Positions 1 through 8,275 of a stretch of 60,562 nt of DNA are shown here, one piece after another (position 1 is the first letter of the stretch; each line of letters starts with the position of its first letter). The translations under genes were made by a program, and so were the position numbers. The notes under the pieces were generated by a model, which saw nothing but the letters and a program-made list of their open reading frames with translations, was not told the origin of the DNA and searched no databases. The DNA comes from Anaerocolumna jejuensis DSM 15929 (lineage in GTDB: Bacteria; Bacillota; Clostridia; Lachnospirales; Lachnospiraceae): NCBI RefSeq assembly GCF_900142215.1, contig NZ_FRAC01000036.1:1-60562 (forward strand). Reading direction: 5' to 3'.

Positions 1-1
1 T

Positions 2-325
2 CATACAAAAGCCTCTCTCTATCAAACATTTCCGGCAGAGGAGGCATTTGAGTTGGCAAAACGGCTGGAAATTCATTATACCCCAAAGCATGGAAGCTGG
101 CTCAATATAGCTGAAATAGAACTGAATGTCATGACAAGGCAGTGTTTAAAACGGCGAATATCAAAGATTGAAAAACTAAGCCAGCAGCTATCTGCTTGGG
201 AACAAGAGCGTAACAGTAGCAAAGCAACTGTACAATGGCAGTTTAAAACAACAGATGCAAGAATAAAGTTGGCATCTTTATATCCAAAGCTTATAAGACC
301 AGTTATCGATTTGGCTTCACACTAG
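2..325 (+). CDS. IS630-family transposase, C-terminal part (cut by window edge)
   Basis: The reading frame is open from the window's first bases and ends at a TAG. It carries the C-terminal signature of the IS630/DDE_3 transposases: an ASLYQTFP-type stretch, then YTPKHGSWLNIAEIEL, which includes the third acidic catalytic residue, then a WQFKTTDARIKL end. The DDE transposase cuts and joins element ends. A TTG lies in frame at 53, but homologous sequence continues upstream of it, so the gene starts outside the window. The right terminal repeat should lie just after 325, but I could not pair it because the left end is absent. The protein looks intact to its C-terminus. Confidence 0.85.
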   Translation, partial: HTKASLYQTFPAEEAFELAKRLEIHYTPKHGSWLNIAEIELNVMTRQCLKRRISKIEKLSQQLSAWEQERNSSKATVQWQFKTTDARIKLASLYPKLIRPVIDLASH

Positions 326-385
326 TTTTGGTACAATAACAATAAGAGCCCTCTGGGCGTGTTTGCATACATTGACATTTATAGT

Positions 386-1297
386 TTACAGCATGGTGCA
401 ATGGATAGATCTATATTCAGAAGGAGAATAGCCAAAGTTTTTTTTGAACATCCTTCCAAAGTGTGTTATATCAGAAAAGCCAACCCTCTCAATAATCTCA
501 GAGACTGGTAATAGAGTTTCTTTGAGCATTTTCGACGCTAAATACAGTCTTAGCCTAATAAGATACTCCATTACTGGATAACCTGTAATCTCACGAAATC
601 TTTCTGTTAACGTGGTTCTGTTGATAAGAAATTTATTGGTAAGCTCCTGTATGGTTATTTTATTCATATAATTTGTGTATAAATACAGAATTATCTCTTT
701 GATTTCACCAGGATCTTTATCAAGTTCTACGCTTTCAAGGGTTTCATCAATAATTAGTAATCTTGATAGCAAAAAAAGCATTTCTATTAGATAGGTTCTG
801 CTCCTGCAGGGCCAATCATTATCCTTTTGTATATCCAAGGCATCTTTTATATTGTCAATAATGTTACTGATTCTGTGTGCATTGCTCGGACCAAGGTGCA
901 GCAGACCCATAGATTCATTTGTTTTTCTTAAAAACGGGTTTAACCAGTATAGATCTTGTATTTCATTTACAGATAGCTGATTATAAGATGCTTTAAGTAC
1001 AGGAAAATCGAAATGTTGATTGATAATTTGTGGATGAAAGAGGATAGCTGTACACTGAAGAGATACCTCTGATTCCAAAAAAAATGTATCTGTCTCATTC
1101 AGGCAGAGGGCAGAAGGAGCTACGATGATTTGCTTACGATTATTAAGAGTAAGTATTCCGGTACCAGAGATAACAAAAATCATTTTATAATGATCTCGCT
1201 TATTTGCACCATCTGAGAAACAATTTTCATTTGTATGGTAGATAGGAAGCTGATAGCCCTGATAAAATTTCCTACCCTCTGTAAAGTACATACTCAT
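386..1297 (-). CDS. AraC-family transcriptional regulator
   Basis: A 303-residue protein with a cupin-like sensor half (about 1-190) and a C-terminal double helix-turn-helix (about 205-300), containing TIQELTNKFLINRTTL and the family motif GFSDITHFGRMFKKNFGYSPSEYR. I chose the ATG at 1297, six bases after AGGAGG (1304-1309). An in-frame TTG upstream would put the ribosome site inside the coding sequence. It lies downstream of, and on the same strand as, the DJ-1/PfpI gene, so the two may be co-transcribed through the hairpin between them. The ligand is unknown; the sensor half has no recognisable catalytic motif. Confidence 0.85.
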   Translation of the reverse strand: MSMYFTEGRKFYQGYQLPIYHTNENCFSDGANKRDHYKMIFVISGTGILTLNNRKQIIVAPSALCLNETDTFFLESEVSLQCTAILFHPQIINQHFDFPVLKASYNQLSVNEIQDLYWLNPFLRKTNESMGLLHLGPSNAHRISNIIDNIKDALDIQKDNDWPCRSRTYLIEMLFLLSRLLIIDETLESVELDKDPGEIKEIILYLYTNYMNKITIQELTNKFLINRTTLTERFREITGYPVMEYLIRLRLYLASKMLKETLLPVSEIIERVGFSDITHFGRMFKKNFGYSPSEYRSIHCTML

Positions 1298-1307
1298 ACG
1301 ACACCTC

Positions 1308-1343
1308 CTGAGCAATGATATTTTTAATTATATCACTGCTCAG
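1308..1343 (-). promoter_or_regulatory. Inverted repeat touching the AraC gene ribosome site
   Basis: Arms 1308-1321 and 1330-1343 pair over 14 positions with one mismatch around an 8-base A/T loop. In the direction of transcription the hairpin's 3' arm runs into the AGGAGG of the AraC gene. It could terminate most transcripts of the preceding DJ-1 gene, bind a regulator, or limit ribosome access. No long T-run follows it in the minus direction, so a pure terminator is less likely. Confidence 0.5.
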
Positions 1344-1365
1344 GAAAAAAATACAGGAATTTCTA

Positions 1366-2526
1366 TTATTTACCAAGTATTTTTAACTCTTCACACAGCT
1401 TTAATCCGAAAGCTACTGAAGCATCTGGATTTCTTCCTGTAACAATATTGCCGGATACAACAACCTCTTTATCAACATATTTAACACCATTGTTTGTTAA
1501 TTCCTTAATACCATCACTCCAGGGGAACATGGTTGCTTTTTTATCCTTGAGAATACCAGCTCTTGCCAAAATCGGCGGTGCTGCACATATTGCTGCTATA
1601 ATCTTTTTTTCCTTATTGGCATCCTTCAGCAGGTTCCTGAGATCTTTATCATCCCACAGACTACCGATTACTCCCGTGCCACCAACGATAACGATTGCAT
1701 CATAATCCTTTGCTTTTGCATTGGAAATCATAATATCAGTGGTACAGGTTGATCCATTTAACCCAAGCGCTTTTGAGGTAGTGCTTGCTACAGTTATATT
1801 AGCTCCATTTATCTCAAGCAACGTTTTGGGAATGTAGAACTCTACATCCTCAAAATCCTTTGGGGTTACTATCATAAGCACGTTTTTAGAGAACTTTCTA
1901 ATTTTTAAAGCATCACAGACAGCCAGTCCGAAGCTTTTTGACGCAGCTGGATTCTTACCTGTCACGATATTTCCGTCGGTAACAGTCTCCTCATTAACAT
2001 ATATGGCACCTCTTGTGGTAAGTTCCTTTATTCCATCCTCCCAAGGAAACATGGTAACAGTTTTACCCTTCAATATTCCGGCCTTAGCGAGAGTTGGGGG
2101 AGCTGCACACATAGCTGCCACTATTTTGCCTTGAGAATTAAATTGCTGAATCAGTGTTCTCAGTTCTTCATTATCCCATAAATTACTTATAACGCCTGTT
2201 CCCCCTGGTAAAACGATGGCATCGTAGTCATCAGCCTTTGCATTACTAATTTTGATATCTGGTGTTATTTTAAATCCATTAATACCAATCGCTGTGTCAG
2301 TTGTAGTGCTGGCTATTGTTACCTTTGCACCGTTAGCCTTTAAAATAGCCATAGGTTCAACAACTTCACAGTCTTCAAAATCCTTTGGCGCAATCACCAT
2401 GAGCACCTTTTTTTGTGTGGATGCTTCCTTTGCACTGACGGTATTGATTGGGCCACATATAAAAGCTCCAAGTACCATAGATAAACTCATTGTAAAACAA
2501 ATCACTTTTATTAATACTTTCTTCAT
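1366..2526 (-). CDS. Secreted protein with two DJ-1/PfpI domains
   Basis: The 386-residue product begins with a signal peptide (MKK, a hydrophobic core, likely cut after VSA near residue 33). Two copies of a DJ-1/PfpI domain follow, about 41-205 and 214-386. Each has KVLM/NVLMIV, an acidic DFED motif, a GGTGVI turn and the nucleophile-elbow cysteine in AAMCAAPP or AAICAAPP. Family members are glyoxalase III-like enzymes, chaperone/deglycase-type proteins or proteases; the substrate cannot be read here. The ATG at 2526 sits seven bases from AGGAGGT, which beats the upstream in-frame ATG that lacks a ribosome site. The halves are similar enough to point to an internal duplication. Export of a DJ-1 family protein is unusual. 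Confidence 0.8.
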   Translation of the reverse strand: MKKVLIKVICFTMSLSMVLGAFICGPINTVSAKEASTQKKVLMVIAPKDFEDCEVVEPMAILKANGAKVTIASTTTDTAIGINGFKITPDIKISNAKADDYDAIVLPGGTGVISNLWDNEELRTLIQQFNSQGKIVAAMCAAPPTLAKAGILKGKTVTMFPWEDGIKELTTRGAIYVNEETVTDGNIVTGKNPAASKSFGLAVCDALKIRKFSKNVLMIVTPKDFEDVEFYIPKTLLEINGANITVASTTSKALGLNGSTCTTDIMISNAKAKDYDAIVIVGGTGVIGSLWDDKDLRNLLKDANKEKKIIAAICAAPPILARAGILKDKKATMFPWSDGIKELTNNGVKYVDKEVVVSGNIVTGRNPDASVAFGLKLCEELKILGK

Positions 2527-2860
2527 TTCTATTACCTCCTTTTGATATCCATAGTTTAGCAAATATGAATTTGATCTGTAATAGCGAATTGTCAGTGCTT
2601 TTCGGTGTATTAACAGGAAAATAAACTTAAGATATCCAAGATAAAATAGATAACAAGGGTGGCTATGAGTTGCTTTTATTTTTAGTTGTTTTTTATTGCG
2701 TATAGAACATATGTTGGATATAATTCATAAATAGAATCATTTTATCTTTTTGAATTAGCCGGACAAATAAGTAGCTAATATATTAGATATTTACAATAAA
2801 ATATTAGAGCCCTTAGTTGAGTCATTTTCTCAAATTACTTATTTAAAAACAGGAGGAATT
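2527..2860. other. A+T-rich intergenic region
   Basis: This stretch separates the divergent DJ-1 gene and the small acidic gene at 2861. It holds the promoter candidate at 2696-2724; I see no coding remnant or strong hairpin elsewhere in it. Confidence 0.5.
2696..2724 (+). promoter_or_regulatory. Candidate sigma-A promoter for the gene at 2861
   Basis: TTGCGT (2696-2701) and a perfect TATAAT (2719-2724) are separated by 17 bases and point toward the gene at 2861, leaving a leader of roughly 130 bases. The -35 matches consensus at only four of six positions. Confidence 0.4.
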
Positions 2861-3181
2861 ATGGAAACCTTACTAATGAAAGATGTTTTAGCCAATATTG
2901 ATAAATATGACTGGTCTTACGCTCTTTTTCTCCCAGAAGATGAAGAGTGGGAGATTCAAACAAAATGTGCTATTTTAGACCCTGATGATGTTGAGGATGA
3001 TGCTGATGAGGCTCCCAGATATGCCATTGATAATAATCTGATTTACGCTTTATCTATCCAAGATATACAGGGAATTGTCGAAAATGCATATGAGCAGAAA
3101 TCGAATTGCGATGTAAAAGATTTACTGGAAGCCTTTTTATACTATTTTGATAATGATGCATTTATCGAATTTACAGATTGA
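2861..3181 (+). CDS. Small acidic protein, DUF7716-like
   Basis: A 106-residue acidic protein behind a strong ACAGGAGGAATT ribosome site. The pattern 'ATG-x-MKDVLANIDKYDWSYALFLPEDEEW' near the N-terminus resembles the small DUF7716 family as I remember it. Such proteins are often found among immunity and defence genes, but no function is established from sequence. There is a strongly acidic patch (PDDVEDDADEAP, about residues 43-54) and no membrane segment or signal peptide. It is transcribed alone, converging on the flavodoxin gene across a terminator. Confidence 0.7.
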   Translation: METLLMKDVLANIDKYDWSYALFLPEDEEWEIQTKCAILDPDDVEDDADEAPRYAIDNNLIYALSIQDIQGIVENAYEQKSNCDVKDLLEAFLYYFDNDAFIEFTD

Positions 3182-3252
3182 TGCCTCCTAATAAAATATG
3201 TAAGTGTATTATCTATGCTGTAAAAAAACAAGAGGTATGAATGGATTTTTGC

Positions 3253-3289
3253 AAAAAATAGGGCCACGGTTGATTTGCCGTGGCCCTAT
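3253..3289 (-). terminator. Terminator of the flavodoxin gene
   Basis: A perfect 12-base stem (ATAGGGCCACGG at 3258-3269 with CCGTGGCCCTAT at 3278-3289) is followed by six T on the minus strand. It lies just past the flavodoxin stop and may also stop transcripts of the converging gene at 2861. Confidence 0.85.
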
Positions 3290-3323
3290 GGCAGTATGAA
3301 ATTCTTGTTGCTATGCAAAACTG

Positions 3324-3749
3324 TTATCCAATCACCTTTTTTACGAAGTCATTAACAGCGGCAAGCTGTTTTTCGGTTAATTCGATAAAACCTTTATGAA
3401 CAAAATAACCATGATTGCGCACACCGAGTTTCATAGGCAGAGTTTCGCCATGCACAGGTATCCCTTTCTCCTTAACGATAGAAGCTATTCTTATTGCTCC
3501 ATCCATAGCTCCGGCAGTGGAAAAAGCAGCCACGGCCTTGACTGTTGCCGCATCTAAATTTTTCAAAACCCCTTTTAGGGAATCGTCTAAACCATGCGCA
3601 TAGACGCCTCCGCCGATAAATAAAAAGTCAACCGGCTCATTAAGCGGTACAGTAATCGGCTCTGCTTTGACACCTACTTTACCTGCGATAGCTTCCGCTA
3701 CTGATTTCGTATTGCCTCCTTTGGACTGATACCTGACTGCTACTTTCAT
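3324..3749 (-). CDS. Flavodoxin family protein
   Basis: A 141-residue flavodoxin-like protein. The N-terminal phosphate-binding loop for FMN is seen in RYQSKGGNTKSVAEAIA (SxxGNT type), followed by a DFLFIGGGVYAHG strand-turn and a FSTAGAMDG second flavin loop. It probably carries electrons or acts as an FMN-dependent oxidoreductase partner in the cytoplasm. The ATG at 3749 follows GAGGATAAAA on the minus strand; an ORF extension to 3830 would run through the operator and is rejected. It is divergent from a TetR regulator with a shared palindromic operator at 3786-3807, so that regulator most likely represses it. Confidence 0.85.
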   Translation of the reverse strand: MKVAVRYQSKGGNTKSVAEAIAGKVGVKAEPITVPLNEPVDFLFIGGGVYAHGLDDSLKGVLKNLDAATVKAVAAFSTAGAMDGAIRIASIVKEKGIPVHGETLPMKLGVRNHGYFVHKGFIELTEKQLAAVNDFVKKVIG

Positions 3750-3785
3750 TTTTATCCTCCTCACATCTTGACTATAAGACAACGT

Positions 3786-3807
3786 GTTGTATAATGAATT
3801 ATACGAC
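3786..3807. promoter_or_regulatory. Palindromic operator between flavodoxin and TetR genes
   Basis: GTTGTATAAT (3786-3795) and ATTATACGAC (3798-3807) form a 22-base dyad with a single mismatched pair. It lies 37 bases upstream of the flavodoxin start and 75 bases upstream of the divergent tetR start, the usual place for a TetR operator. Binding is inferred. Confidence 0.65.
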
Positions 3808-3881
3808 TTTGTTTCAAATTCATCAACCAACAGATATATTTAGTTTGTGGGATGATTTTTTGCTTGGGAAAGGGATAAGAA

Positions 3882-4415
3882 ATGAAAAAACAGCCTGAAA
3901 TAACGAAAAAAACAAGACAATCACTTATCGACGTTTTTTGTGAACTTTATTGCCAAAAACCGATTGAGAAAATCACAGTACAGGAAATTGCAAACAAGTC
4001 TGGATATAACCGAAGTACCTTTTATCAGTATTTTACCGATGTTTACAATTTGCTTAGCTTCGTGGAAAACGATATATTGGATTATATCCGGGAGAAGATG
4101 AAAAACAAAGAGCAAGCTGATACACGGGATATACTCCTGCTTTTCGAGGAAAAAGGAGCATGCCTAAATGCTCTATTAGGTGATTACGGTAATATCCGCT
4201 TCATAGAAAAGTTGAAAGGTGAATTTTTTTCTGATGCACAGAAATATTGTTTCCCTAAAGATAATGAAGTAGCGCCATATTTATTAGAGTTTCAAGTCTC
4301 AACTGCATTTTCACTGCTTCGTCTTTGGCAGCGCAGGCAAAAAGATTTGCCCCCAGATGAATTATATAACTTGATAGATATGCTATTCACTTCGGGAATA
4401 TCTTCTGTTATATAA
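3882..4415 (+). CDS. TetR/AcrR-family repressor
   Basis: A 177-residue regulator with the TetR N-terminal helix-turn-helix (about 10-58): KKTRQSLIDVFCELYCQ, then ITVQEIANKSGYNRSTFYQYF. The C-terminal half is helical and would hold the ligand pocket, with no recognisable signature. It is divergent from the flavodoxin gene, with the dyad at 3786-3807 between them, so local autoregulation plus control of the flavodoxin is the simplest reading. The ribosome site is modest (AAAGGGATAAGA). A clean terminator at 4483 closes the unit. Confidence 0.85.
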   Translation: MKKQPEITKKTRQSLIDVFCELYCQKPIEKITVQEIANKSGYNRSTFYQYFTDVYNLLSFVENDILDYIREKMKNKEQADTRDILLLFEEKGACLNALLGDYGNIRFIEKLKGEFFSDAQKYCFPKDNEVAPYLLEFQVSTAFSLLRLWQRRQKDLPPDELYNLIDMLFTSGISSVI

Positions 4416-4482
4416 AACTATTAGACTACAGGATAGATGTTTTGTAGTTAAAAATGCAATATTATAAATGAAAACATACTTT

Positions 4483-4514
4483 GACGTGAGAGGATACTTT
4501 CACGTCTTTTTTTT
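4483..4514 (+). terminator. Intrinsic terminator after the TetR gene
   Basis: GACGTGA pairs with TCACGTC across a 10-base loop and is followed by eight T (4507-4514). Confidence 0.85.
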
Positions 4515-4608
4515 GGTAGAATATAGATGGGGTACTTAACTGATCCTTGTAATGATGTTTAGGGTGTTCGAAAGCATAGCAGGATGATATAATGGTTTTA
4601 ATTGGTAA

Positions 4609-4701
4609 TACAGTTTTCACATTTACTTAATTACTATTGAGGAAATTAACGGGAATTTGGCTCCAAATTACTGGGTAAATGCTTCAGGTAATCAGGAATA
4701 A
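4609..4701 (+). pseudogene. Short C-terminal coding tail, possible toxin remnant
   Basis: A 30-codon open stretch without a start ends in TAA. Its residues (EEINGNLAPNYWVNASGNQE at the end) have protein-like composition rather than random A+T-rich translation. It sits directly before an unknown immunity-like gene, where the end of a polymorphic toxin would be expected. I do not recognise a named family, so the toxin reading is speculation. Confidence 0.3.
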
Positions 4702-4773
4702 TTATATAAGATACCCTCATACCTTGATATACCAAGCAAAAAATACCACCATTTAAACCGAAAAGGAGATAAA

Positions 4774-5448
4774 ATGAAACCTGTGATAATAAATAATCAA
4801 TTGAATAAAAACATTATATGGAACGGCTGTATACTTGCATCTATAGCACATGCAATAATGGTTGCTCAATATCCGGAATTATCATACGAGCATTCATGGG
4901 ATGGAGAAAACTATAATATTGTTGATGGTTCGGGAGGAAGAGGGACTATTACGTTTAAGGATAAATACTTAGTGGGGGCGTTTCGAAATGAAAACTTTAC
5001 TCGGACAGATATCCCTGCAGCTATAGATTTATTTATGGGGGCACCAAAGGAAGTTCTTGAGATAGCTGAGAATGAAACTTTAGAATACCTTCTTGAAGAG
5101 GATGAAGATGGTACGGCCTCGCCATCTGCCACAACTGCATTTTGGGGTGATAATGATTCTATTACTTCAATTGATAGTATCGTAAAAATAGTGCAGGGTG
5201 GTGGTTATTTATTAGAGAGGCAGTTTATGGAGAGTGATTCTGCATTTGAATCTTGGCGGGATTATTATGAGATGACTTCTGAACAAGTAGAATTGTTAAA
5301 GTCCATATATGATAGGAAAGTGAATAATACTGATGAAAACATCACGTTAACAAAAAGAGAGATTGAAATAATAGGAAAAGAAAGTCCCGAAGATTTGAGT
5401 GAAAGTATGGCTTCGTTCGAAGAAATTGGAGTATACTGGAATAAATAA
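4774..5448 (+). CDS. Unknown acidic protein (immunity-like context)
   Basis: A 224-residue soluble, acidic protein behind an AAAGGAG ribosome site. I do not recognise a family. The N-terminal 60 residues contain NGCILASIAHAIMV, a possible buried helix, and a glycine-rich turn (DGSGGRGT). A highly acidic run (EYLLEEDEDGT) lies near residue 105. There is no signal peptide, membrane helix or catalytic motif. It opens a run of small single genes each with its own ribosome site, the layout of an orphan immunity array; that role is inferred from neighbours only. Confidence 0.7.
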   Translation: MKPVIINNQLNKNIIWNGCILASIAHAIMVAQYPELSYEHSWDGENYNIVDGSGGRGTITFKDKYLVGAFRNENFTRTDIPAAIDLFMGAPKEVLEIAENETLEYLLEEDEDGTASPSATTAFWGDNDSITSIDSIVKIVQGGGYLLERQFMESDSAFESWRDYYEMTSEQVELLKSIYDRKVNNTDENITLTKREIEIIGKESPEDLSESMASFEEIGVYWNK

Positions 5449-5642
5449 AGGGGTATTATGGTACCTGGTACCGAATGAACACAACATACAGCAAATGATA
5501 TGTTTTCATAGTGCTGTGCTGGTAGCAGAGCGAACTTAAAATTCTAATCAATATCAGGGTAGTTGTTTAATGTGAAATGTACCCGCAGAAATCCTCCAAG
5601 GGCAGATGTAATTTAGGTAAAAGGGAAGGAGTAAAATGGATT

Positions 5643-6104
5643 ATGAAAATATATTATTGTGACGAATGGTCAGATATCAAAAAGAAGCCATGGAATATTT
5701 TCGATGAACAGACAGCATGCCTGCACCATCAGAAAAAACAACCCTATACGGCAATATTAACTGAGGATGAGAAACCTGAATATATGGTGAATGTGACAAA
5801 AAAATGGGTCTCGGTGAGTTTTTATGATGAACGGACTCGTAAGTATCTGAATTATGATTTTGAAGTTGTGAGTGATGGTAAACTCTTTTTAAGAACAGCC
5901 ATGCATTGGGAATATGATGAAACCGGCAAGGAATTAAACAGCTTGATTATAGGTTACCGAGAAGATGGCTATCTAGCAATGGAGAAGAGAGATTTTACAA
6001 CGGGTTTCGTCGAGAAACGTGAGGCCATGGATAGTATTGAGAAAAATTGGGATGTTTACCCGGAGTTTGGTGAGTATCTTTTTTTGTGCCGAAAGGAAAG
6101 GTAA
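5643..6104 (+). CDS. Unknown 153-residue protein
   Basis: Begins MKIYYCDEWSDIKKK and is rich in aromatic and charged residues spread as beta strands (WVSVSFYDERTRKYLNY). I chose the ATG at 5643, behind GGAAGGAG; an in-frame ATG at 5577 has no ribosome site. No known family was recognised and there is no signal or membrane segment. Its size, acidity and position between two immunity-like genes suit a small immunity protein, but that is inference. Confidence 0.65.
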   Translation: MKIYYCDEWSDIKKKPWNIFDEQTACLHHQKKQPYTAILTEDEKPEYMVNVTKKWVSVSFYDERTRKYLNYDFEVVSDGKLFLRTAMHWEYDETGKELNSLIIGYREDGYLAMEKRDFTTGFVEKREAMDSIEKNWDVYPEFGEYLFLCRKER

Positions 6105-6199
6105 TCAGCTTCAACCTCGGCAGCAAAAGCCATAAGCTTATAAAAATTTTAATTTGAATATAATCTGTCTATATAAAGGATTAATAAGGAGAAAATATT

Positions 6200-7669
6200 A
6201 TGGGGTTACAAGTGAAGCAGCATCTTTTGATAGAATTATTAGAAAAGCATATGTCTGATGTAAAAGAAAAATTGAATGATGGCATCAATAGTTTACAAAT
6301 GATAGAGGTAGAGAGTATTTGTGGGAAGCTGCTGCCGGATTCATTCGTAAAGCTGTATGAAGCTGCAAATGGTGAAAATACCTATATCGGCGTAATGTTA
6401 GGATTTGATTGGCTTAGTATTGAAGAAATAATTACTTCTCATAAGGCATTAATGGGCTCTGCTTATGAAATTCTGTCCGATAAACCGGATAAGATTAAAG
6501 AAGGTGCCTATAAAAAAGGATGGATACCTTTTGCACATGACGGTTCAGGCTCGTATCTTGTTATGGATTTGGATCCTGATAAGGATGGTATGGAAGGCCA
6601 GATTATCACCATTGACAGAGAGGATCCCAATTCCTATATTATAGCTGATGGAATGAATGAACTCATTACACTGATACAACAGAGTTTGGTAAAGGGGATG
6701 TTTTTTCTTAGCAACGAAGAGGAACCCCATTTCGAGTGGGAATCAGGACATTTATTTAACGATATCAGCAGGCTGGCAGATAATAATCAAGAAAATGCGG
6801 TGGTCGAAATAGATGAATACTTTGAGCAATTTTATAAAGGAAAAGTACATGACCATTTTATTGCCATAAGTGAATTGGAGAAAACAAAAAGCTTATTTTT
6901 AAAAGATCCAGATATGAAAGATAATAACATTTTTCTGGATATTTTTAAATATATGTCTAATTTAAAGGAATTAATTATACATATTACTAATATTGAAGAT
7001 TTTAGCCCTTTCCTGCATCTTTCTTCTTTACGCAAATTAGTAATAGGCGTTGATACATTAACTTCAAGTGATTATAAATATTTCACAGGGCTGAACAGGC
7101 TAAAAGAATTAACGATTTGTAATATTTCTTTAGATAACATCAAAGAACTTGCAGGCTGTAAGGGACTCAGTTGTCTCAGATTGTACAAGGTAAGTGGTTT
7201 TGATTTTAACGAAATAGGTTGTTTTACAAAAATTACGGAATTGGAATTGGAAGCGGTTAGCTGCGAAGACCTCGAGTTTTTAAGCAAACTGAAAAAGTTA
7301 CAAAAGTTATCCCTTAAGAGAATAGAAATTCCCAACCTGAACTTCCTGGATGAACTAACAAATTTAACATCATTTGAAACAGATGGAAAAGCAATAGATG
7401 AAAGCAATGTAATAGCTATCCATAGTTTAAGCAAGTTAACGGAGTTAAAATACCCGATCCGCGATTTGAACCTTATCAGACCTTGCAGTAATTTAGTTGA
7501 AATATGTATTGATGCAAGTAATTATATAGGGATTGAAATACTTGGACAGACCAAAATCAGACACGTCAGTTTATATGGTGCTACATCTGAAGAACATGCC
7601 GAAAGTACAATTAAAGCCATAGAGCAGTATTGTGATTTGGCATCTTACCAATGGGAAGAGACATGGTAA
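6200..7669 (+). CDS. SUKH (SMI1/KNR4) domain protein with leucine-rich repeats
   Basis: A 489-residue two-part protein. Residues about 1-165 match the SMI1/KNR4 (SUKH) pattern: LLPDSFVKLYEAANGE, the WIPFAHDGSGSYLVMDLDP strand pair, and a terminal ITLIQQSL helix. Residues about 235-480 are leucine-rich repeats spaced 21-23 residues (LKELIIHI, LRKLVIGV, LKELTICNI, LSCLRLYKV, ITELELEAV, LQKLSLKRI). SUKH domains are established immunity modules against contact-delivered nucleases and other toxins. The repeats would give a large binding face, so the fusion could bind a partner while the SUKH domain blocks a toxin. Strong AAGGAGAAAA ribosome site. No toxin gene is adjacent. The tail of a serine recombinase follows, almost touching its stop. 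Confidence 0.8.
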   Translation: MGLQVKQHLLIELLEKHMSDVKEKLNDGINSLQMIEVESICGKLLPDSFVKLYEAANGENTYIGVMLGFDWLSIEEIITSHKALMGSAYEILSDKPDKIKEGAYKKGWIPFAHDGSGSYLVMDLDPDKDGMEGQIITIDREDPNSYIIADGMNELITLIQQSLVKGMFFLSNEEEPHFEWESGHLFNDISRLADNNQENAVVEIDEYFEQFYKGKVHDHFIAISELEKTKSLFLKDPDMKDNNIFLDIFKYMSNLKELIIHITNIEDFSPFLHLSSLRKLVIGVDTLTSSDYKYFTGLNRLKELTICNISLDNIKELAGCKGLSCLRLYKVSGFDFNEIGCFTKITELELEAVSCEDLEFLSKLKKLQKLSLKRIEIPNLNFLDELTNLTSFETDGKAIDESNVIAIHSLSKLTELKYPIRDLNLIRPCSNLVEICIDASNYIGIEILGQTKIRHVSLYGATSEEHAESTIKAIEQYCDLASYQWEETW

Positions 7670-7814
7670 GAGATCTGATACCTTATCCGAATTTGACCGC
7701 TATGTTTTTGAAAACATTGTTGAAAAAGTTATCATAGGAGGGTATGATGAAGATGGAAACAAGGACCCGGTCCAGCTGACTTTTGTATATAAAACAGGAT
7801 TAAAAACAACGTAG
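7650..7814 (+). pseudogene. C-terminal remnant of a large serine recombinase
   Basis: The frame reads FDRYVFENIVEKVIIGG, then LTFVYKTGLK and a stop. This is the typical end of the C-terminal domain of large serine recombinases (LVEKIIVGE...LTFIYKTG). The resolvase domain and DNA-binding middle are missing, so it is a dead fragment. It marks a former integrative element or phage at this spot. Confidence 0.6.
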
Positions 7815-7837
7815 ATGTAAAGTAAAGGAGAGAATCT

Positions 7838-8059
7838 ATGGTCTTTGCAGATTCGAAGGATATTCGAAATTGTACTGAAATAGTTAAAAAAGAATTATTG
7901 AAGAATAATGTTAACGTCAATGATGATATTCTAAATAAGATTACGTTAGATGTCATGAACATTTTTTATTCAAAAGCGGAGATTATTCTGATAAGATTAT
8001 ACAAAGCTTTGCTGAGACATATGTTGAAGAAGGGTTTTATAAAAAAATTCATAGAATAG
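7838..8059 (+). CDS. Small unknown protein, possibly frameshifted
   Basis: A 73-residue frame behind a good AAAGGAGAGAA ribosome site. The first two thirds (MVFADSKDIRNCTEIVKKEL..., rich in N, D, V, K) look like normal protein. After about residue 48 the composition turns to LIRLYKALLRHMLKKGF, while another frame at about 7990-8090 reads protein-like sequence (IIQSFAETYVEEGFYKKIH, then NYSNFGNLRQGSFRFNG). A single indel near 7975-7990 would join them into a protein of about 85-100 residues. I do not recognise the family. Confidence 0.4.
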   Translation: MVFADSKDIRNCTEIVKKELLKNNVNVNDDILNKITLDVMNIFYSKAEIILIRLYKALLRHMLKKGFIKKFIE

Positions 8060-8275
8060 ATAATTATTCAAATTTTGGAAACCTCCGCCAAGGAAGTTTC
8101 AGGTTCAACGGGCATCTTTATTGACAACTCAAGACAGGTTGGGACAAATTGACAATTAAGAATAATCCTTTTATAGATTAATAAATAAAATGGGAATTTA
8201 TGGGATGGCCATGTAAATAGTCTACGATTTGAAAAAAACTTACCATGTGAAGGGTTACTTTAAGGAGGATTTGCT

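Larger units (their letters stand above)
4416..4773. other. Intergenic region with terminator and gene tail
   Basis: After the TetR gene this stretch contains the terminator at 4483-4514 and the short coding-like tail at 4609-4701. Nothing else was recognised. Confidence 0.5.

Noticed and set aside
340..362. Small GCCC-tct-GGGC hairpin after the IS630 gene
   Set aside because: The stem is only four bases without a T-run; it may be part of the element's terminal repeat but this cannot be tested without the left end.
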